From NCBI RefSeq assembly GCF_000380185.1, contig NZ_KB904747.1, positions 186,001 through 250,000 of the forward strand: a DNA stretch of 64,000 bases, given 5' to 3'. This stretch comes from Thiofilum flexile DSM 14609. Its GTDB lineage: Bacteria; Pseudomonadota; Gammaproteobacteria; Thiotrichales; Thiotrichaceae. Shown piece after piece: positions 17,757-28,698 of this stretch; position 1 is the stretch's first letter; every line of letters begins with the position of its first letter. Made by a program: the position numbers and the translations under genes. The notes beneath the pieces are model-generated. The model did not search any database. It was not told where the DNA came from and worked only from the letters and a program-made list of their open reading frames with translations.

Positions 17757-18797
17757 ATGTCACAATCCCGTACTAATACTTTAGGCTATTTGCCTAATAT
17801 CTGTTCACCCCAGGCACTCTTGCGTGTAGTGATAGCTGCTTTGATATTAGGTGCAGTATTGGCTATATCCGTAGCCTCCGAATTAAAACAATTACCTTGG
17901 TTATTAGGTTCGCACACCTTATTTACCGTTTGGGTAGTACTAATAGGTGTTTTTGTAATCTGTTTACTGAGCCGCACTATGGGTGACGTATCTAGTAAAA
18001 AAACAACCGCTATAGTAATGGGAGTTAGTATTGTTTTAACTATTATTGCCTCATTCATTGGTATGGCAGTAATTAAAGCTCCCGGAGAAGAAGGTTTTAG
18101 TTTTGATGGTTTATTTTTATTTAAAAATATTTTAATTAGTGTGGTAGCTAGTGCCGTTTTGCTGCGTTATTTCTTTATTCATAGACGTTGGCAGGACACG
18201 GTAGAGGCAGATACCTCGGCTAAATATGATGCACTACAATCACGGATGCGTCCCCATTTTTTATTCAATAGCTTAAATACGGTTGCTCATTTAGTACATA
18301 AAGACCCCAATCGAGCCGAAGAAGCGATTCTTGATCTTGCAGATATTATGCGCACTACATTAGATAAACGTACCCGCATTACCCTACAAGAAGAGGTGGA
18401 TTTAACACTACGCTATTTAAGAATGGAAAGCCTACGCTTAGGTAAGCGCAGATTAACGGTTTTGTGGGATATGGATAAAAACACGCTACCCTTTAATATG
18501 AATATTTTACCTTTAATTTTACAGCCTGTTGTTGAAAACGCTATTTATCATGGAATACAACCTCGAAAAGACGGCGGAACCTTAAGTATTGGGTTATATG
18601 ATGCGGGTGATCATTTAAAAGTTTCGGTAACCAACCCCTTACCGCCTGCCGATGCTAACCCCCATCAAAAGGGTAATCATATTGCCCAAGAAAATATGAA
18701 AAATCGTTTGAAACTAGCCTATGGAGAACGTGCTAATCTGCAAATATTAAAAACAGATCAGCAATATTGTGTCAGTTTCTCCATACCAAAAGAGTAA
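17757..18797 (+). CDS. algZ: LytS/AlgZ-type sensor histidine kinase
   Basis: 346 aa. Four membrane segments (about residues 22-40, 52-72, 85-105, 122-140) precede a His_kinase domain of the LytS/YehU type with the phospho-acceptor His167 in MRPHFLFNSLNT. The ATP-binding part has the N box VVENAIYHGIQP. The gene pairs with the LytTR regulator downstream and diverges from argH, which is the conserved argH/algZ(fimS)-algR locus of Pseudomonas. There AlgZ/AlgR controls type IV pili, alginate and virulence; the targets here are not known. The ribosome-binding site is weak. Confidence 0.9.
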   Translation: MSQSRTNTLGYLPNICSPQALLRVVIAALILGAVLAISVASELKQLPWLLGSHTLFTVWVVLIGVFVICLLSRTMGDVSSKKTTAIVMGVSIVLTIIASFIGMAVIKAPGEEGFSFDGLFLFKNILISVVASAVLLRYFFIHRRWQDTVEADTSAKYDALQSRMRPHFLFNSLNTVAHLVHKDPNRAEEAILDLADIMRTTLDKRTRITLQEEVDLTLRYLRMESLRLGKRRLTVLWDMDKNTLPFNMNILPLILQPVVENAIYHGIQPRKDGGTLSIGLYDAGDHLKVSVTNPLPPADANPHQKGNHIAQENMKNRLKLAYGERANLQILKTDQQYCVSFSIPKE

Positions 18798-18813
18798 AGA
18801 AGAGAGAGTATCA

Positions 18814-19557
18814 ATGGCTATCAAAGTTTTAGTTGTCGATGATGAAGAATATGCCCGCGAAAGAATTTTGGGGCTATTGAGTAAAACCTCGGATTATGAA
18901 GTTTGTGCTGAAGCCGAAAACGGGGCAGAGGCTATTTCCTTGGTCGAGAGACTTCAACCGGAGATTGTGTTAATGGACATTTCGATGCCCGGCATGGACG
19001 GGCTTGAAGCGGCTCGTTACCTGTCTACGTTGGAGAATCCGCCTGCCGTCATATTTACCACAGCGTATGGTGAATATGCTTTAGAAGCATTTTCAACAAA
19101 AGCAACAGGTTATCTCATGAAACCAATAAGACAAGAACAATTATTACAAAGTCTGGAACAAGCCCGTTCGCTGAATCGTGTACAACGTTTAGAAATGTTA
19201 GAGCAACGTGAGGGGGTTAAATCTAATCGTCGTCACATTTGTGCGCGTATGCGGGGTAATTTAGAGTTAATTCCTATTGAGGATGTTGTGTATTTCCAAG
19301 CGGATCAAAAATATGTAACGGTACGTCATAATAAGGGTGTCGTGATTATTGAAGAATCGCTTAAATCATTGGAAACCGATCTAGCAGACCGCTTTATTCG
19401 TATCCATCGTAATGCGCTCGTGGCTAAAAGCTGCATTACTGGGCTAACTAAATCAGATTTAGGGCGTACTCAAGTGACATTGGATCGCATTACTGACCAG
19501 CTAGAGGTCAGCCGCCGTCATTTAGCAGAAGTACGTCGCTTTGTACGCGGACGTTAG
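18814..19557 (+). CDS. algR: LytTR-family response regulator
   Basis: 247 aa from the ATG at 18814; the frame extends 15 codons further into algZ, but AAGAGAGAG before this ATG, the start MAIKVLVVDDEE and the AlgR length (248) favour it. The receiver domain carries the phosphorylation Asp55 (VLMDISMPGMDG), and the C-terminal LytTR DNA-binding domain spans about residues 140-247 (RHICARMRGNLELIPIEDV, FIRIHRNALVAK). It is the cognate regulator of the kinase encoded just upstream. In Pseudomonas the next gene is hemC; here a terminator and the ATP synthase operon follow. Confidence 0.92.
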   Translation: MAIKVLVVDDEEYARERILGLLSKTSDYEVCAEAENGAEAISLVERLQPEIVLMDISMPGMDGLEAARYLSTLENPPAVIFTTAYGEYALEAFSTKATGYLMKPIRQEQLLQSLEQARSLNRVQRLEMLEQREGVKSNRRHICARMRGNLELIPIEDVVYFQADQKYVTVRHNKGVVIIEESLKSLETDLADRFIRIHRNALVAKSCITGLTKSDLGRTQVTLDRITDQLEVSRRHLAEVRRFVRGR

Positions 19558-19593
19558 TTGATTTCTTACCCTAGCTTATAGTGGGGTATTTGT

Positions 19594-19625
19594 AAGGCTC
19601 AAAGGTTGCTACTTTTGAGCCTTTT
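19594..19625 (+). terminator. Terminator after algR
   Basis: 10-bp stem AAGGCTCAAA (19594-19603) and TTTGAGCCTT (19614-19623), then a TTTTT run overlapping the stem end. It separates the two-component genes from the atp operon. Confidence 0.85.
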
Positions 19626-19695
19626 TGCATTTTGGCGTTCCCTATTAGGATCATCACCCTTACAGAGAATATTCACTTAGCTCTATGGTTTGTGG

Positions 19696-19724
19696 TTGAC
19701 CGTATATTCGACTGTCTCTATACT
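19696..19724 (+). promoter_or_regulatory. Sigma-70 promoter of the atp operon
   Basis: -35 TTGACC (19696-19701), 17-bp spacer, -10 TATACT (19719-19724). Both hexamers are one base from consensus, and the spacing is ideal. The leader to the atpI start is about 40 bases. Confidence 0.75.
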
Positions 19725-19771
19725 CCAAGGTCAGTTTTGGAAGGCACATCCCCATGTAGCGCGGTGGGTTC

Positions 19772-20137
19772 ATGAATAGATTATTTTCTATCCAAGTAGT
19801 ACTAGTGCTCTTGGGTATTGTTATTGTTTGGGTTACGTTAGGTGAGGCAAGTATCACTGCGACGTTATATGGAGGAGCTGTAGCATTAGCCAATTCGGCA
19901 TTGCTTTCTCTACGGATGAATAAAAAGAGTGAAGTAGCATCATCCGATCCCCACACCACAGTCATATTACTTTATGTTAGTGCCGTCGGTCGATTTTTAT
20001 TGGTGCTGGTAGCTTTATCTATTGGCTTAGGTTTTTTAAAGCTAGCACCTCAACCGTTGTTAGGCATGTTTATTGTTGCCCAACTCGGTTATTACATCGC
20101 GGCCTTAAGTGCTCGTAAGCAAGTCGAGTCAACATGA
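19772..20137 (+). CDS. atpI: ATP synthase protein I
   Basis: 121 aa, four predicted membrane helices (NRLFSIQVVLVLLGIVIVWV, then about residues 24-45, 63-84 and 90-112). AtpI heads many bacterial atp operons; it is not part of the finished enzyme and helps c-ring assembly or ion supply. Sequence is weakly conserved, so the call rests on size, topology and position directly before atpB. GGTGGG precedes the ATG. Confidence 0.88.
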   Translation: MNRLFSIQVVLVLLGIVIVWVTLGEASITATLYGGAVALANSALLSLRMNKKSEVASSDPHTTVILLYVSAVGRFLLVLVALSIGLGFLKLAPQPLLGMFIVAQLGYYIAALSARKQVEST

Positions 20138-20173
20138 AGCGTACAATTTTTATTAACTTTATTTACGGGGTGA

Positions 20174-21052
<879 letters not shown>

Positions 21053-21110
21053 AACTGGATTTTGATTTAATTTTTACTTTTTAACTTTTAATTTCTCTGG
21101 AGACTCCACA

Positions 21111-21398
21111 ATGGATGCACAAAGTATTGCAATGATCTATTCCTACACTGCGGTCGGTGTGGGTATTATTTTAGCGGCTGCGGGTTTAGGTTCTGCATTA
21201 GGTTGGGGTTTAATTTGCTCTAAATTCTTAGAAGGTATTGCGCGTCAACCCGAAATGCGTGCGCAATTAACAGGTCAAATGTTATTCACCGGCGGTTTGA
21301 TGGAAGCCTTCCCGATGATCGTTCTTGGTATTTCTATGTGGTTCATCTTTGCTAACCCATTCGTTGGTGCAGCAAAAGCAGCCCTAGGTGCTGGTTAA
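21111..21398 (+). CDS. atpE: F1Fo ATP synthase subunit c
   Basis: 95 aa hairpin of two membrane helices. The loop is the conserved ARQPE, and the ion-binding carboxylate is Glu65 in GGLMEAFPMI. The residue after Glu65 is Ala, without the Ser/Thr that completes a sodium site, so proton coupling is inferred. The N-terminal helix has a glycine-rich run (AAAGLGSALGWG). CTGGAG precedes the ATG. It has a 58-bp gap after atpB, usual for this highly expressed subunit. Confidence 0.97.
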   Translation: MDAQSIAMIYSYTAVGVGIILAAAGLGSALGWGLICSKFLEGIARQPEMRAQLTGQMLFTGGLMEAFPMIVLGISMWFIFANPFVGAAKAALGAG

Positions 21399-21450
21399 TA
21401 CTCACGATTGTTAAACGTTGTTACTAACACACTAACACTCGGAGGTTAAC

Positions 21451-21921
21451 ATGAATGTAACACTAACGCTGATCGGTCAGATGATCGTTTTCTCGATCCT
21501 GATTTGGTTCGTCAAAGGTGTACTCTGGGAACCGATGCTTAAAGTGCTCAATGACCGCAAACAGCGTATTGCTGATGGTCTAGCTGCTGCAGAAAAGGGC
21601 AAGCACGAAGAAGAATTGGCTCGCCAAAAAGCTCTAGATGAACTGAAGAAAGCCAAAGTTGAGGCGGCTGAAATTATTGCTCAGGCACAACGCCGTGCAG
21701 GTGAGATTGTAGATGAAGCTAAAAACGCCGCTTTAGACGAAGCCGGTCGTGTGAAGCTTGCAGCGCAATCAGACCTTGAGCAAGAAGTTTCACGGGCGCG
21801 TGAAGGTTTACGTGCTCAAGTAGCGCAATTAGCGGTCGCTGGAGCTGAAAAGATTCTTGGCAAAGAAATCGACGCAGCTACGCACGCAAAAGCACTGGAT
21901 GATTTAGCTGCACAAATTTAG
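21451..21921 (+). CDS. atpF: F1Fo ATP synthase subunit b
   Basis: 156 aa, exactly the length of E. coli subunit b. One N-terminal membrane helix (LIGQMIVFSILIWFVKGVLW) is followed by a long charged coiled coil (about residues 30-120) that forms the peripheral stalk and ends at the delta-binding tail ILGKEID. CGGAGG lies 5 bases before the ATG. It is followed after 10 bp by atpH. Confidence 0.97.
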   Translation: MNVTLTLIGQMIVFSILIWFVKGVLWEPMLKVLNDRKQRIADGLAAAEKGKHEEELARQKALDELKKAKVEAAEIIAQAQRRAGEIVDEAKNAALDEAGRVKLAAQSDLEQEVSRAREGLRAQVAQLAVAGAEKILGKEIDAATHAKALDDLAAQI

Positions 21922-21931
21922 GTGGTGAACC

Positions 21932-22468
21932 ATGTCTGAATTGACAACCGCTGCTCGTCCTTACGCCAAAGCTGTGTTTGAAATGGCACAAGGTGCTGGC
22001 AACCTAGCAGGTTGGTCTCAGCAGCTTGAGGCTATGGCACAAGTCATTAGCTCAGAGGATTCAGCGGCGCTGCTGAATAATCCGCGCCTATCACAAGATC
22101 AAAAGGTTGATGTTTTGACCGATGCTCTCGGTAAACATGTCAACCCTGATGGCAAAAATTTGCTACGGGTCTTGGGAGAAAACAATCGCTTTATTCTAGT
22201 GCCAGAAATTACTCGTTTATATGAGGAATTCAAAGCACAAGCTGAAGGCGCGATTGAGGCTGAGGTTACTGCTGCTATGGAATTATCAGCAGCTCAGCAA
22301 AACGCCATTGCTGTAGCACTCCAGAAGCGTTTGGGACGTGAAGTCAAACTGGTCACTAAATTAGACCCCTCACTCATGGCAGGCGCTGTGGTAAGAGCGG
22401 GTGATCTGGTGATTGATGGTTCGATTCAAAGTCGTCTGAAAGAAATGAAGGCGGCATTGAGCCGATAA
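21932..22468 (+). CDS. atpH: F1Fo ATP synthase subunit delta
   Basis: 178 aa (E. coli 177). It links the stalk to the top of F1. The N-terminal helical bundle starts TTAARPYAKAVFEMA, and the C-terminal signature is GAVVRAGDLVIDGSIQSRL. It has tight spacing with atpF (10 bp) and atpA (16 bp), each with its own GGTGG or GAGGA ribosome-binding site. Confidence 0.97.
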   Translation: MSELTTAARPYAKAVFEMAQGAGNLAGWSQQLEAMAQVISSEDSAALLNNPRLSQDQKVDVLTDALGKHVNPDGKNLLRVLGENNRFILVPEITRLYEEFKAQAEGAIEAEVTAAMELSAAQQNAIAVALQKRLGREVKLVTKLDPSLMAGAVVRAGDLVIDGSIQSRLKEMKAALSR

Positions 22469-22484
22469 CTGAGGAATTAGCATT

Positions 22485-24026
22485 ATGCAACTAAACCCAA
22501 CTGAAATCAGCGATCTGATCAAGAAGCGTATTGCAAGCTTCGACGCCAGCGCTGAAGCACGTACAGAGGGTACTGTTGTTTCCGTTATGGACGGTATTGT
22601 TCGCATCCACGGCCTTGGCGATGTCATGTCTGGTGAGATGATTGAATTCTCTAACGGAACCTTCGGTCTAGCGCTCAACCTTGAGCGTGATTCTGTCGGT
22701 GCGGTTGTTCTAGGTGATTACAAAGGTATCACCGAGGGCGACACTGTTAAATGTACTGGTCGTATTTTAGAAGTACCGGTCGGACGTGGCTTACTAGGCC
22801 GTGTTGTGAACGCATTAGGTACTCCTATTGATGGCAAAGGTGCGATTGAAAACGACGGTTTTGCGCCCGTTGAGCGTATTGCCCCCGGCGTTATTGATCG
22901 TAAATCGGTTGATCAGCCACTAGAAACGGGTATCAAAGCATTGGATGCGATGGTGCCAGTCGGTCGTGGTCAACGGGAATTGATTATCGGTGACCGCCAA
23001 ACGGGTAAAACAGCGGTAGCGATTGATGCTATCCTGAACCAAAAAGGCAAAGATGTTAAATGTATCTACGTTGCCGTAGGTCAAAAAGCGTCTTCTGTTG
23101 CTGGTGTGGTACGTAAGTTAGAAGAGCATGGCGCGATGGAGTATACCATTGTGGTCGCTGCGAATGCGGCTGATCCTGCCTCTATGCAATTCTTAGCTCC
23201 CTACGCCGGTTGCGCGATGGGTGAGTACTTCCGTGATCGTGGTGAAGATGCTTTGATCGTTTATGATGATCTCACCAAACAAGCATGGGCTTATCGTCAA
23301 GTATCTCTACTATTACGCCGTCCTCCTGGACGTGAGGCGTATCCTGGGGACGTATTCTATTTACACTCACGTTTGCTAGAACGTTCTTCACGTGTTAGCG
23401 CCGAGTATGTAGAGCGTTTCACTAAGGGTGCAGTAGTAGGTAAAACAGGTTCTCTAACCGCATTACCGATTATTGAAACTCAAGAGGGTGACGTATCTGC
23501 CTTCGTTCCTACCAACGTGATCTCAATCACCGACGGTCAGATCTTCTTAGAAACCGATCTATTTAATGCGGGTATTCGTCCTGCTATTAATGCCGGTCTA
23601 TCCGTATCACGGGTAGGGGGTGCAGCCCAAACTAAGGTCATTAAAAAGCTCGGTGGTGGTGTACGTCTTGACTTGGCTCAATACCGTGAATTAGCGGCGT
23701 TCTCGCAATTTGCTTCGGATCTAGACGAATCTACCCGTAAACAATTGCAACGTGGTCAACGTGTTACCGAGTTAATGAAGCAGCCTCAATACTCACCTAT
23801 GTCTACGGCTGAAATTGGTTTTGCTTTATATGCAGCCAATAATGGTTTCTTAGACGATGTTGATGTAAACAAAGTGGTTGATTTCCAAGCGGCCTTATTA
23901 AGCTACCTCCGCTCAGAGCAATCTGAATTATTGGGTAAGATTAATAATGGTGGTAAGTACGATGACGAAATTGCTGCGGCAATGAGTCAGGCGTTAACAA
24001 CGTTTAAATCCAAAAACACCTGGTAA
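22485..24026 (+). CDS. atpA: F1Fo ATP synthase subunit alpha
   Basis: 513 aa, same as E. coli. Non-catalytic nucleotide-binding subunit of F1 that supplies the arginine finger. Walker A is GDRQTGKTA; the signature [17 protein letters not shown] and the arginine-finger segment lie in the second half. The N terminus [16 protein letters not shown] is the canonical delta-contact helix. No unusual features. Confidence 0.98.
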   Translation: MQLNPTEISDLIKKRIASFDASAEARTEGTVVSVMDGIVRIHGLGDVMSGEMIEFSNGTFGLALNLERDSVGAVVLGDYKGITEGDTVKCTGRILEVPVGRGLLGRVVNALGTPIDGKGAIENDGFAPVERIAPGVIDRKSVDQPLETGIKALDAMVPVGRGQRELIIGDRQTGKTAVAIDAILNQKGKDVKCIYVAVGQKASSVAGVVRKLEEHGAMEYTIVVAANAADPASMQFLAPYAGCAMGEYFRDRGEDALIVYDDLTKQAWAYRQVSLLLRRPPGREAYPGDVFYLHSRLLERSSRVSAEYVERFTKGAVVGKTGSLTALPIIETQEGDVSAFVPTNVISITDGQIFLETDLFNAGIRPAINAGLSVSRVGGAAQTKVIKKLGGGVRLDLAQYRELAAFSQFASDLDESTRKQLQRGQRVTELMKQPQYSPMSTAEIGFALYAANNGFLDDVDVNKVVDFQAALLSYLRSEQSELLGKINNGGKYDDEIAAAMSQALTTFKSKNTW

Positions 24027-24041
24027 TGGGAGGTAAGTCCC

Positions 24042-24896
24042 ATGGCAGGCGCTAAGGAAATTAAGACCCAGATCAAAAGTATCAAAAATACTAAGAAGAT
24101 CACCAAGGCAATGGAGATGGTTGCCGCCTCTAAAATGCGTCGGGCGCAAGAGCGTATGATCGCTACTCGCCCCTATGCAGAAAAGATGCAGCAGGTCATA
24201 AGCCACATTGCTAACGGTCAATTAGAGTATCGTCATCCTTTTACCCAAGAGCGTGACGTTAAGCGCGTAGGCTACATTATTATTTCTACCGATCGTGGTT
24301 TGTGTGGTGGTTTGAATGTGAATCTATTCAAAACCGCCCTACAAAGCATCATAAAGTGGAAAGAGCAAAACGTTGAAGTCGATATTGCTGTATTTGGCAG
24401 TAAGGGTGCTAATACGTTTCGCCGCTACGGTATTGTTGCAGAAAAAGCCCACTTGGGTGATGCGCCTCAATTAGCCGACTTGGTAGGTACTATCAAGGTA
24501 ATGCTGGATGCTTATGAGTCCGGTCGTATTGACCGCCTCTATCTGGTTGAGAACGAATTTATCAACAGCATGACCCAAAAACCTCAGGTCACTCAACTGA
24601 TTCCTTTGGTAGCGGCTGATGACAAAGATATTAAGTATCACTGGGATTATCTCTACGAGCCTGATGCTAAAGAGGTGATTGACTTAGTGATGCAGCGTTA
24701 TATTGAGTCATTAGTCTATCAAGCGGTAGTTGAAAATGTGGCCTCTGAGATGGCTTCACGTATGGTCGCGATGAAAAGTGCTTCGGATAATGCGGGCAAC
24801 CTCATTCATGAGTTACAGCTCGTCTATAACAAAGCGCGTCAAGCAGCGATCACGCAAGAAATTTCAGAAATTGTCGCCGGTGCGGCAGCGGTTTAA
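24042..24896 (+). CDS. atpG: F1Fo ATP synthase subunit gamma
   Basis: 284 aa (E. coli 287). Central rotor shaft. The N-terminal helix starts [20 protein letters not shown] and is followed by [15 protein letters not shown]; the C-terminal helix is [20 protein letters not shown] with the usual [10 protein letters not shown] end. The middle Rossmann-like domain begins [15 protein letters not shown]. The ATG has GGGAGG 8 bases upstream. Confidence 0.98.
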   Translation: MAGAKEIKTQIKSIKNTKKITKAMEMVAASKMRRAQERMIATRPYAEKMQQVISHIANGQLEYRHPFTQERDVKRVGYIIISTDRGLCGGLNVNLFKTALQSIIKWKEQNVEVDIAVFGSKGANTFRRYGIVAEKAHLGDAPQLADLVGTIKVMLDAYESGRIDRLYLVENEFINSMTQKPQVTQLIPLVAADDKDIKYHWDYLYEPDAKEVIDLVMQRYIESLVYQAVVENVASEMASRMVAMKSASDNAGNLIHELQLVYNKARQAAITQEISEIVAGAAAV

Positions 24897-24913
24897 AGCT
24901 GTTTGGAAATTAA

Positions 24914-26314
<1,401 letters not shown>

Positions 26315-26331
26315 TCTGAGGAGGTATTCTT

Positions 26332-26757
26332 ATGGCAATGACTATACGTCTTGATGTAGTAAGTGCAGAAAAGAAGCTATTTTCCGGTATGGTATATGAG
26401 GTGAGTGTACCAGGGGTGATGGGTGAATTAGGTATTTATCCACGTCACGCTCAGCTCATTTCACCACTGCGCCCCGGAGAGTTACGCTATAAACCTGAAA
26501 ATGGTGATGCAGCTTCTTTATTTGTGTCAGGTGGTATTGTTGAGGTTCAACCCTATGTAGTAACGGTATTAGCCGATACTGCTATTCGGGCAGATGACCT
26601 TGATGAGAAAGCCGCTATTGAGGCTAAAAAACGTGCAGAGGATGCGTTAGCAGGTAAAGATCCTGAGGATCTGAACTACGAAACGCTACAAGCCGAACTC
26701 GAAGCCGCTAAAGCGCAAATCGAAATGCTGCAACGGATTAGTAAAAACCGTCGCTAA
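26332..26757 (+). CDS. atpC: F1Fo ATP synthase subunit epsilon
   Basis: 141 aa (E. coli 139). The N-terminal beta barrel (IRLDVVSAEKKLFSGMVYEV, GELGIYPRHAQLI) and the C-terminal two-helix region (AIEAKKRAEDALAG ... EMLQRISK) that inhibits ATP hydrolysis are both present. GAGGAGG precedes the ATG. It is the last gene of the operon, with a strong terminator at 26784-26813. Confidence 0.97.
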   Translation: MAMTIRLDVVSAEKKLFSGMVYEVSVPGVMGELGIYPRHAQLISPLRPGELRYKPENGDAASLFVSGGIVEVQPYVVTVLADTAIRADDLDEKAAIEAKKRAEDALAGKDPEDLNYETLQAELEAAKAQIEMLQRISKNRR

Positions 26758-26783
26758 GCAGAGTAGTCTCTGACACCATAATC

Positions 26784-26813
26784 ACAAAAAGCGCCTCTTA
26801 AGGCGCTTTTTGT
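26784..26813. terminator. Terminator after atpC (bidirectional)
   Basis: Perfect 13-bp arms ACAAAAAGCGCCT and AGGCGCTTTTTGT with a 4-base loop. The A and T tracts on both sides allow function on either strand, so it may also end the converging zinc-ribbon gene at 26854. Confidence 0.9.
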
Positions 26814-26853
26814 TTAGATGATATAAAAATTAAAGTCCAGCCGTAGTAGAGGA

Positions 26854-27078
26854 TCAAGAGCGTTTGGATTGGCTTTCTGCCCAGAAAGTCCTATCACACT
26901 CCTGACACAAAAAATATTTACGATTAGGGGAAAAGAAACGTTGCCACCAGTTTCGATGTAGGCGCGACACATAACCATCTACTTTTTGACAATGCGGACA
27001 GATGATTTGGTTTTGCTTTACAGCTTCGGCATGATCAGCCATTGCAGTGTTGCCATAGAGTAACTGAGAATTAGACAT
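26854..27078 (-). CDS. Small zinc-ribbon protein, unknown function
   Basis: 74 aa. Two CxxC knuckles, Cys27/Cys30 (CPHC) and Cys58/Cys61 (CQEC), 27 residues apart form a likely single zinc ribbon. Between them is an aromatic and basic segment (RNWWQRFFSPNRKYF). The first 20 residues are polar and unstructured. GGGAGGCAATT precedes the ATG, which supports expression. It is convergent with the atp operon and divergent from glmU. It may bind nucleic acid or protein; nothing more can be said. Confidence 0.65.
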   Translation of the reverse strand: MSNSQLLYGNTAMADHAEAVKQNQIICPHCQKVDGYVSRLHRNWWQRFFSPNRKYFLCQECDRTFWAESQSKRS

Positions 27079-27328
27079 AATTGCCTCCCTTATACTTATA
27101 TACTTAGCACACTCAGAACTTATACGAAAAACTATTTCAGAAAAGGTTCAAATGAAAATTACTTTTCCGACAAACGGTAGTTTTTTGTGACTTAATGTCA
27201 TTAATGACAGGAAAATCAAAACTATTTCTATCTTAACCCTACTAAACTTAATAAAAGCTATTGTTAGAATGATTTTAGTAGCGTTATCTTTAGCTCATTT
27301 ATTCGTTAGCCAGTATTAACTATTATTT

Positions 27329-28693
27329 ATGATATCATTATTTCCAATTATTCTAGCAGCGGGTCAAGGTACTCGTATGCGCTCTGCTCTGCCTAAAGTA
27401 CTACACACGATTGCAGGCAAGCCTATGTTACAGCATGTAATCGATGCGTTTGAACCACTGTCCGTCGCCCGCATAGCCATTGTTTACGGCCATGGTGCGG
27501 AGCAAGTACGACAACAGATCACGGGTAAGCAGTTACTCTGGGCATTACAAGCCGAGCAAAAAGGTACAGGACATGCCGTGCAACAAGCTATTGGCTTAGC
27601 ACAAGATAATGACCTAGTACTGATTGCTTATGGTGATGTTCCTTTAATCCGCTCGGAAACCTTAACTGAACTTGCTCAAGGTTTAGGGCAGGCTACCCTG
27701 TGTATTTTAACGACCAAAGTCGCTAATCCTAAAGGGTATGGGCGTCTGCTGCGTGATACATCAGGCAAGGTGGTTGCCATTGTTGAGGAAAAAGATGCCA
27801 ATGTAGAGCAGCGCCTGATCAATGAGATCAATACCGGCTTTATGGTGGCACGTGCGAGTGATTGGAAGCGTTGGCTTAAACAACTCACCCCACAGAATGC
27901 TCAAGGTGAGTATTATTTAACCGATTGTGTGGGTTTAGCAGTCGCTGAAGGCTGGCTCGTGAACACGGTGCTCTGTGAAGACTCGCAAGAGGTGGAGGGC
28001 ATTAATAACCGTGTGCAACTCGCCCAATTAGAGCGGGTAGCCCAAAGACGTCAAGTAGAGCAATTAATGCTAAATGGTGTCACCGTGGTTGACCCGATGC
28101 GTCTTGATATTCGTGGCAAAGTCACCGCACAAATGGATACCTATATTGATGTGAATGTAGTGCTGCAAGGTGATGTTGTTCTGGGGAAAAATGTTGTTAT
28201 TGAACCTAACTGCGTGATTAAAGACTCTACTATTGGTGATTTTTGCCATATCAAGGCTAATAGCGTGATTGAGTCTGCCATTATTGCGGATGATTGTGAT
28301 ATTGGGCCTTTTGCCCGCATCAGAGCCGGAACAGTGTTAGAGGCTGAGGCGAAAGTGGGTAATTTTGTTGAAACCAAAAAAGCCCATATCGGTTTTGGCA
28401 GTAAAGTAAGCCACTTAAGCTATATTGGTGATGCAACTATCGGTGCCAATGTTAATGTCGGTGCTGGTACGATTACTTGTAATTATGACGGTGTGAATAA
28501 ACACCAAACGGTGATTGAGGACGGGGCTTTCATTGGATCGTGTTCACAATTAGTGGCACCCGTGACCGTTGGAGCCGGTGCGACCATTGGCGCTGGTTCT
28601 ACTATCACTAAAAATGCTCCACCTGATAAGTTAACCCTAACCCGTGCCCCACAAAAAACGATTGATAACTGGAAACGTCCAGTTAAGGAGTAA
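27329..28693 (+). CDS. glmU: Bifunctional GlmU: N-acetylglucosamine-1-P uridyltransferase / glucosamine-1-P acetyltransferase
   Basis: 454 aa (E. coli 456). Makes UDP-N-acetylglucosamine for peptidoglycan and lipopolysaccharide. The N-terminal nucleotidyltransferase domain has ILAAGQGTRMRSALPKVLH; the C-terminal left-handed beta helix shows hexapeptide repeats from about residue 250 (IGDFCHIKANSVI, VGAGATIGAGSTI) and the acetyltransferase stretch NVGAGTITCNYDG. It sits 5 bp before glmS, as in most gammaproteobacteria once the atp operon has ended. The 250-bp upstream spacer is AT-rich without a clear promoter. Confidence 0.97.
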   Translation: MISLFPIILAAGQGTRMRSALPKVLHTIAGKPMLQHVIDAFEPLSVARIAIVYGHGAEQVRQQITGKQLLWALQAEQKGTGHAVQQAIGLAQDNDLVLIAYGDVPLIRSETLTELAQGLGQATLCILTTKVANPKGYGRLLRDTSGKVVAIVEEKDANVEQRLINEINTGFMVARASDWKRWLKQLTPQNAQGEYYLTDCVGLAVAEGWLVNTVLCEDSQEVEGINNRVQLAQLERVAQRRQVEQLMLNGVTVVDPMRLDIRGKVTAQMDTYIDVNVVLQGDVVLGKNVVIEPNCVIKDSTIGDFCHIKANSVIESAIIADDCDIGPFARIRAGTVLEAEAKVGNFVETKKAHIGFGSKVSHLSYIGDATIGANVNVGAGTITCNYDGVNKHQTVIEDGAFIGSCSQLVAPVTVGAGATIGAGSTITKNAPPDKLTLTRAPQKTIDNWKRPVKE

Positions 28694-28698
28694 TAGTA

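Noticed and set aside
28694-28698. glmS ribozyme or riboswitch
   Set aside because: The glmU-glmS gap is only 5 bp, so a leader ribozyme cannot fit; gammaproteobacteria use small RNAs instead.
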